From an uncultured Kiritimatiellota bacterium (GTDB lineage: Bacteria; Verrucomicrobiota; Kiritimatiellia; RFP12; UBA1067), in the NCBI GenBank assembly GCA_934635385.1, contig CAKTZI010000019.1, positions 1-64,000 on the forward strand: a stretch of 64,000 nt of DNA. Direction: 5' to 3'. Below the pieces are notes generated by a model, which searched no databases, was not told where the DNA came from, and worked only from the letters and a program-made list of their open reading frames with translations. This document shows, piece by piece, positions 59,463-64,000 of the stretch (the stretch's first letter is position 1; every line of letters starts with the position of its first letter). A program made the position numbers and the translations under genes.

Positions 59463-61031
59463 ATGAATAGTCGGTTGCACAAAGCTCATGGTCTGGTCAT
59501 GTCGTTGGCCCTGTCGCTGGTTCTTGCGCTGTCGAGCGGCTGCCGCGAAGAGAGAAGCCCGGTCGAGGCGTGGGATGCGCGCGCGGCCGAGTTGCGGGCC
59601 GAGCTGGAGCTGGAGCGGGCGGAAGTTGATCGCGTCTGCGAGGGGTATGAGTTGTCCACGTTCGGCGACGTTTGCCGCGTAAAGGACTGCTGGCGGCTGG
59701 TTCTGCGGGCCTATCGCAGGATCTCGGACGAGTTCGTGAAGGTTCGCGGCAGGGAGGGGGTCGTGCTGCGGAATCGCTGGGCGCACTGGTTGGCGAGCCG
59801 GCTCGAAGAGGAGAAGCGTCTGCATGAACTTAAGCAGAGCCGAGACGGTAAGGGATCGTATGGCAACATCTTCCTTTCCTGCAGCCAGATCGATCTCTAC
59901 GAACGGGTGATCAAGCTGCTGCTGCTTGACTCCGAGGGGCTGGCGCGGTGGATGCGCATCGAGGGTGCGCAAGGGACGATTGCGGACGTGCCGATCGCCT
60001 TCACGAATGGGGAGGCCCGCGTTGTCCTGCCATGGCGAATCTTCGGGCAGAGACCTTACATGGACGACGTTGCCTATGCCCCTTCTGTCGAGCCTGACCA
60101 TGTCGTGACGTTGAATGGGAAGGACTATGCCGTCGTGAGGTTTCCGAATGAGGACAGCCCGGAGGGGTGCCCGACGACGACGGAAGAGGCGATGCTTTTT
60201 GAGATTGTCGACGGCAAGATTGTCCGTGTCGTTGGCTTGCACAATTTCCTCATGGGCGACATCCGGGCGGATGCGGATGCCGGGTTGCTTCATTTGAAGG
60301 GCGAGGACGGCTACGGGAAATCTGTGTCGCTTGTGATCGACGTGAATTCAATGAAGATTGTCCGTGCGCGTTCAGTTCTGCCGGCTTATTTTGAGCAGGA
60401 CGGGTATTGGCAGTTCCTTGATGTTGGGATTGACACGATCGGATCACCTTATGAGGCTGAGCTGGGAAACGCCGAACGACTCTACGAATGCGGTGATCTT
60501 GCCTTGTTTGTGGGCGAAACGGAATCAGACATTGCGTTCAACGAAAAAGAAGCGAAAAGAGAAAAACGACTTTTCTGCGCGCCTCGTAATTCGCTTTTCT
60601 TGCGGCGGCGCACGAAAGGGGGAACGAACGTGTGGCGCCTTGTCATGACATCTGGCGGCGATTGGGACGAAGCCCGTGCAATGGGTCGGTTGTGCAAGGA
60701 GCGTGCGCTTGATGTCAAAAAGAGTTTTAATGTCATGAAAGCCAGCTTGTCAAGGGACGGACGCTTCATCTGGTTGGTTTGCGATCTGGATTTCGGCACA
60801 TACGATGTCGTTTGTCGCTTTGATTGGGCCAAGAACTCCTTCGCGGTCCTTACTGATGGCGATACGGCAGAAGAGCAGGCGGACGGCACGATTCTTATCA
60901 GGAACAAGAAGACCTATCTCAGTGACGAAAACGGTGAGCCGCTTGGGGCCGCGAGGTACGACGTATGGATCACTCCCGATGGCAAGGTCGTAAGAGAGAC
61001 CACGCCGACGCGGAAGGTGATAGGCGAGTAG
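59463..61031 (+). CDS. Large lipoprotein of unknown function
   Basis: A 522-residue protein with signal peptide and lipobox LALSSGC, a helical Glu/Arg-rich N-terminal part and a beta-rich C-terminal part (repeating DGxxVRVVGLHN, DGRFIWLVCDLDFG, DGTILIRNKKTYL strands) that could be a propeller-like fold. ATG at 59463 follows GGGGGTGAGG. It is probably separate from the RT module functionally; related lipoproteins occur at 24879 and 29535 in name only. Confidence 0.7.
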   Translation: MNSRLHKAHGLVMSLALSLVLALSSGCREERSPVEAWDARAAELRAELELERAEVDRVCEGYELSTFGDVCRVKDCWRLVLRAYRRISDEFVKVRGREGVVLRNRWAHWLASRLEEEKRLHELKQSRDGKGSYGNIFLSCSQIDLYERVIKLLLLDSEGLARWMRIEGAQGTIADVPIAFTNGEARVVLPWRIFGQRPYMDDVAYAPSVEPDHVVTLNGKDYAVVRFPNEDSPEGCPTTTEEAMLFEIVDGKIVRVVGLHNFLMGDIRADADAGLLHLKGEDGYGKSVSLVIDVNSMKIVRARSVLPAYFEQDGYWQFLDVGIDTIGSPYEAELGNAERLYECGDLALFVGETESDIAFNEKEAKREKRLFCAPRNSLFLRRRTKGGTNVWRLVMTSGGDWDEARAMGRLCKERALDVKKSFNVMKASLSRDGRFIWLVCDLDFGTYDVVCRFDWAKNSFAVLTDGDTAEEQADGTILIRNKKTYLSDENGEPLGAARYDVWITPDGKVVRETTPTRKVIGE

Positions 61032-61054
61032 AGCCCATATTTTCTTTGCCATGC

Positions 61055-61105
61055 TGCTTTCACTTGTTCTTTCGCGTGAGTGCGGTTTGCCGTGCGCGTG
61101 TGAGG
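61055..61105 (+). repeat. Degenerate promoter-hairpin cassette E
   Basis: CACTTGTTCTTTCGCGTGAG and TGCGGTTTGCCGTGCGCGTG match the transcribed part of cassettes A-D (loop TTTG instead of TTCG). The -10 position is not conserved. Confidence 0.5.
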
Positions 61106-61218
61106 GCAAACGGGAGGGAGAAAGTTTTCGTTGCATGGCCGAACGGAACTGTAATCCCAAATGTAGAAAGCGGATCGTCCCAAAAATACAAATCGGTAAA
61201 CACCAAAAGTGCAAAACG

Positions 61219-61246
61219 TGGTATAATGTTCCCCTAAACAAGGAAC
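61219..61246 (+). promoter_or_regulatory. Extended -10 promoter and ribosome-site hairpin of the ATPase gene
   Basis: TGGTATAAT (hexamer 61222-61227) is followed by GTTCC (61228-61232) complementary to GGAAC (61242-61246), which includes the AAGGAA ribosome-binding site. Confidence 0.6.
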
Positions 61247-61249
61247 ACT

Positions 61250-62536
61250 ATGAAATATCTTCCCCGGATAGTCGATTCGATTCTTGACGTTCGTCTGCGC
61301 GCGGTTGGCGCGACTGTCATTGTCGGCCCGAAGTGGTGCGGCAAGACGACGACGGCCAAGCAAAAGGCCAAGAGCGTTATCGAGATGCAGGACCCCGACC
61401 TTCAGGAGGGGTATCTTAAGTTGGCATCGACAAGGCCGTCCATGTTGCTGGAGGGGGCGAACCCTCGACTGATTGACGAGTGGCAGCTGGCTCCAGTGCT
61501 GTGGGACGCCGTACGCGTGTCCGTAGACCGACGGCGCGAGAAGGGACTGTATTTGCTGACGGGCTCCGTGGTGGTGGACGAGGACAAGGTCAAGCATACG
61601 GGAATCGGTCGCATTTCTCGTCTGGAAATGGATACGATGAGTCTTTGGGAGTCGGGTGAGTCGTCCGGCGAGGTCTCGCTACGAGGGTTGTTCGCCGCAC
61701 CGTCGATGCCTGTTGATGGCGCAAAGGGCCGCTTGACCGTGGAGGAGTTGGTCTTTGCGGTCTGCAGAGGTGGGTGGCCGTCGGCGTTGGACGTGAATGG
61801 AGATGACGCCAAGCTGTTCGTAGCCAGGGACTACTTCAACAATCTCGTCGAGTCCGACATTTCGCGTGTCGATGAAGTGGAGCGCGATCCGGTCTTGGCC
61901 GCGCAGCTGCTTCGCTCATATGCACGGAACGTGTCGACATTGGCGACGAAGGCGAGCATTCGCAAGGATCTGATGTCAGTGCGCGAGGTTTCGATGCCGA
62001 CGGTTGACTCGTACCTGTCGGCGTTGCGAAAGCTCTTTGTCATCGAGGACATTGATGCCTGGTGTCCGGCAATCCGAAGCGCAACGGACATTCGGGCCTC
62101 AAAGAAAAGGGGATTCTCCGATCCCTCGGTGGCGGTGGCGGCGCTGGGGGTTGGCCCGGAGTATTTCAGGACGGACTTCAAGACGTTTGGATTCCTGTTT
62201 GAAAGTCTCGTTTTGCGAGACCTTCGTGTCTACTCGCGCGAATTGGGCGGTCGGTTGTCCTATTATCGGGATCGCTACGGCCTTGAGGCGGACGCGGTGC
62301 TCCATCTTCAGGATGGGCGGTATGCCCTGATCGAGGTCAAGCTTGGGTCTAAGGAGATCGAAGACGGCGCGGCGCACCTCAAGAAGGTCTGTCGGCTCAT
62401 TGGCGAATACAATGAGTCCGAAAGGCAATGCCCGCTACGGACGCCCGACCTCCTTATGGTCATTACCGGTGGGCTTCATGCGTACACGCGGCCGGATGGC
62501 GTTCATGTCATACCGATTTCCGCGTTGAGACAATGA
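61250..62536 (+). CDS. AAA_14 / DUF4143 ATPase
   Basis: This 428-residue protein has Walker A VGPKWCGKTTTAKQ, Walker B NPRLIDEWQLAPVLWD, sensor LYLLTGS and a DUF4143 C-terminal domain (FGFLFESLVLRDLRVYSREL, YYRDRYGLEADAVLHLQDGR, ALIEVKLGS), which resembles a nuclease-like fold with a D...E-x-K pattern (EADAV, IEVK). Such ATPases are common in anaerobes, with unknown function. Stand-alone gene. Confidence 0.88.
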   Translation: MKYLPRIVDSILDVRLRAVGATVIVGPKWCGKTTTAKQKAKSVIEMQDPDLQEGYLKLASTRPSMLLEGANPRLIDEWQLAPVLWDAVRVSVDRRREKGLYLLTGSVVVDEDKVKHTGIGRISRLEMDTMSLWESGESSGEVSLRGLFAAPSMPVDGAKGRLTVEELVFAVCRGGWPSALDVNGDDAKLFVARDYFNNLVESDISRVDEVERDPVLAAQLLRSYARNVSTLATKASIRKDLMSVREVSMPTVDSYLSALRKLFVIEDIDAWCPAIRSATDIRASKKRGFSDPSVAVAALGVGPEYFRTDFKTFGFLFESLVLRDLRVYSRELGGRLSYYRDRYGLEADAVLHLQDGRYALIEVKLGSKEIEDGAAHLKKVCRLIGEYNESERQCPLRTPDLLMVITGGLHAYTRPDGVHVIPISALRQ

Positions 62537-62576
62537 TGGTTGATTCTCAGGACCCTCGGTGGGTGGGAGGAGGCTT

Positions 62577-63245
62577 TCACTTCAGCAGCGTGAAGCGGCT
62601 GTGGCTGACGGCGAGGCGGCGTTCGGCGCAGAGCCGGGAGATCGTGGCCGAGAGCGCGGCGCGGTCGACGCAGAGGAAGTCCGCGAGCGCCTGACGGTTG
62701 AACGGCACCTCGAACTCGCGCCGCCCCAGCCGGCGGGCGTGCTGGCGCAGGTAGGTGAGCAGCCGCCCTCGGATCGTGCGCTGCGCCATCATGATCGAGC
62801 GGAGCTGGAAGCGGTAGCAGCGGTTGGAGAGCACGTAGACGAAGTTGCGCAGCAGCCGCGCGTGGGCGGGGCAGCTCCGCGTGCAGGGGCTGAGCGCGGC
62901 GGGCTTGCTCATCATCAGCAGCTCGCCGTCGGTGATCGCCTGCACGGACACGGGCAGCGTGTCGTCCGCGCGCAGGGTGAAGCCGCCGCCGAAGGACTCG
63001 CCCTCGTGGTACTCCTGGAGGATGGTGCGGCGTCCGCTCGCGGTCTCGCGGATGACGCGCACCGCGCCGCGCAGAATGAAGCCCACGCGGTCGGCGGGCT
63101 CGCCGGCACGCAGGAGGAAGGCGTGCCGGGAGAAGCGCACGCAGCGCGCCGCCAGGCATTTCAGCAGCCGTTCGAGATCGTCGCCCGCGATGCCGCCGAA
63201 GAACCGGCTGCCCGGCCGCACCCGTTCTGAAAGTCGTCGTGCCAT
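62577..63245 (-). CDS. CRP/FNR-family transcription regulator (candidate HcpR-type)
   Basis: A 222-residue protein with a cyclic-nucleotide-binding-like beta roll (FLLRAGEPADRVGFILRGAV, ILQEYHEGESFGGGF), dimerisation helix and helix-turn-helix FNRQALADFLCVDRAALSAT. Crp/Fnr proteins of this kind control hcp in many anaerobes; GTTGTAATTACAAC before hcp and dfx is the expected half-site-spaced palindrome. A 31-base identical piece of this gene lies next to hcp (17064-17094). ATG at 63245 is seven bases after TGGTATCAT, so the mRNA seems leaderless. Confidence 0.85.
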   Translation of the reverse strand: MARRLSERVRPGSRFFGGIAGDDLERLLKCLAARCVRFSRHAFLLRAGEPADRVGFILRGAVRVIRETASGRRTILQEYHEGESFGGGFTLRADDTLPVSVQAITDGELLMMSKPAALSPCTRSCPAHARLLRNFVYVLSNRCYRFQLRSIMMAQRTIRGRLLTYLRQHARRLGRREFEVPFNRQALADFLCVDRAALSATISRLCAERRLAVSHSRFTLLK

Positions 63246-63252
63246 GCCCTGA

Positions 63253-63261
63253 ATGATACCA
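63253..63261 (-). promoter_or_regulatory. Extended -10 promoter of the CRP/FNR gene, apparently leaderless
   Basis: TGGTATCAT (hexamer 63258-63253, minus strand), seven bases before ATG. Confidence 0.55.
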
Positions 63262-63407
63262 TCTTTTCCGTCCCCGCGCAACCGGCAGGGCGCAGGCGAT
63301 CCCTGCGCTCCCATGAAGATTCTGCTGAACTCTCAATCGACATGGCTTCAGATGACAAAAATTTTACAATTCACTGACAGGCGACTGACAACTCGACGGC
63401 GCGGATT

Positions 63408-63450
63408 TGGTTTAATATGCGGCGTCAAGGCCATAAGGCCGGAAAGGATC
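63408..63450 (+). promoter_or_regulatory. Promoter and ribosome site of the last gene
   Basis: TTTGGTTTAATATG gives an extended -10 (hexamer TTTAAT 63411-63416). GGAAAGGA precedes the start. Confidence 0.5.
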
Positions 63451-63457
63451 ATGATCG

Positions 63458-64000
63458 ATGAAATACGTCTGTCTGCTCGGCACCGCGCTCGCGGCCAACC
63501 TCCTGTGGGGCGGTCTCCCCGACCACCCCGAATTCCTGGCGTTCCCGCACAAGACCGCCGTCACCGCCGCCGGGACCTACACGGCGTCCGAAATCGGGCA
63601 GGACTTCGTCCTCTCCGGCGCAATCGACGGCGACGTCACCGTCACGGCGACGGAGGTCTGTCAGGTCACGCTCGCCGGCCTGACGCTCACGGGCTCGCTG
63701 ACAATCAACGGCGATGCCCTCGTGCGGACGACGGGCGTCTCCACGCTTGTCAACAAGGGGGCGAACGTCCTGACCGCCAACGGCAGCGTCCTCCTCTGCG
63801 GCAGCGGAACGGCGACGCTCTCCGGCGGCGGCGCGAAGAAGGCGAAGGCCGTCCTCTACGCGACCGGTTCCATCACCGTCGCCTCCGGCACGTGGGCAAT
63901 CGCCATGACCTACACGAAAGCCGAGAAGGGATTCGGCATCTGGGCCAAGAAGTCCTACGCGCAGTCGGCGGGGAGCGTCCGCATCGCGTCCGCCTGCACG
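63458..64000 (+). CDS. Secreted carbohydrate-binding or beta-helix-type protein, 3'-partial
   Basis: 181 codons to the window edge. Signal peptide (MKYVCLLGTALAANLLWGG), then short repeated strands (GTYTASEIGQDFVLSGAIDG, VTVTATEVCQVTLAGLTLTG, GSVLLCGSGTATLSGGGAKK) like the Cthe_2159-type carbohydrate-binding beta-helix family. An ATG seven bases earlier (63451) is out of frame with the signal peptide. The gene continues beyond the window. Confidence 0.65.
   Translation, partial: MKYVCLLGTALAANLLWGGLPDHPEFLAFPHKTAVTAAGTYTASEIGQDFVLSGAIDGDVTVTATEVCQVTLAGLTLTGSLTINGDALVRTTGVSTLVNKGANVLTANGSVLLCGSGTATLSGGGAKKAKAVLYATGSITVASGTWAIAMTYTKAEKGFGIWAKKSYAQSAGSVRIASACT

Noticed and set aside
1..64000. 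tRNA or rRNA genes
   Set aside because: No cloverleaf-like segments with the conserved GGTTCGAATCC-type T arm and no rRNA signature sequences were noticed on either strand; a tRNAscan run would settle it.

Overview
The window looks like a chromosome segment of a GC-rich, strictly anaerobic Verrucomicrobiota-type bacterium. Kiritimatiellota / Kiritimatiellae is my best guess. It carries a class I hybrid cluster protein and a desulfoferrodoxin (oxygen and nitrosative stress in anaerobes), a secreted glycosidase locus with PATR/LamG surface proteins, a Gram-negative outer-membrane barrel, many lipoproteins and many toxin-antitoxin pairs. Promoters are recognisable as extended -10 boxes (TGnTATAAT and variants), often followed directly by a hairpin at the presumed 5' end of the transcript. 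The taxonomic call is inference; there is no rRNA, tRNA or ribosomal gene in the window.

Layout. 1-7.5 kb: a duplicated Sel1-repeat / DnaJ-type zinc-finger gene (one copy interrupted by a stop) on the minus strand, with a REP-associated transposase between the copies and a relB/yoeB toxin-antitoxin pair. 7.7-15.4 kb: a Cys-rich lipoprotein and a membrane-anchored winged-helix regulator, DUF4153 and YcxB-like membrane proteins, an inverted-repeat element, small membrane proteins, a lipoprotein and a DinJ/PIN toxin-antitoxin pair. 15.4-18.8 kb: desulfoferrodoxin and hydroxylamine reductase (hcp), which share a duplicated promoter carrying the palindrome GTTGTAATTACAAC; the likely cognate CRP/FNR-family regulator lies at 62.6-63.2 kb. 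18.9-21.4 kb: an EcoRI-type adenine methylase and a DUF262-HNH nuclease behind a long structured leader. 21.4-30.0 kb: two paralogous sets of large secreted proteins, one frameshifted, both invaded by short DNA repeats, plus decayed GH2/GH92 fragments and a zeta-type toxin module. 30.3-42.8 kb: a carbohydrate-degradation locus (two clan GH-A-like glycosidases, a DUF4832-like protein, a PATR/LamG surface protein, GH127, an FAD oxidoreductase); the first gene carries a 16-C tract that puts it out of frame. 42.9-45.5 kb: an outer-membrane barrel with a two-component system.

45.7-61 kb is a defence-like accessory island. It begins with small toxin/antitoxin-type genes behind a repeated promoter-hairpin cassette. 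Next come a Cas_NE0113-like (CARF) protein with a C-terminal winged helix and no CRISPR array, then a tight operon of HEPN-methyltransferase, SF1 helicase, unknown protein, DUF1848 radical-SAM-like protein and a small unknown protein. It ends with two tandem, paralogous reverse transcriptases. Each RT is preceded or overlapped by a structured RNA closed by a long terminal stem (20 bp at 55088-55425; 15 perfect bp at 57614-57753). This dual RT-RNA module is the best candidate here for an undescribed system. 61-64 kb holds an AAA/DUF4143 ATPase, the CRP/FNR regulator (apparently leaderless) and the start of a secreted protein cut by the window end.

The second strong signal is a three-copy, roughly 300-nt structured 5' leader at 2.8, 6.5 and 18.9 kb. 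It lies upstream of two unrelated gene types, and compensatory base changes preserve a three-segment long hairpin in all copies.
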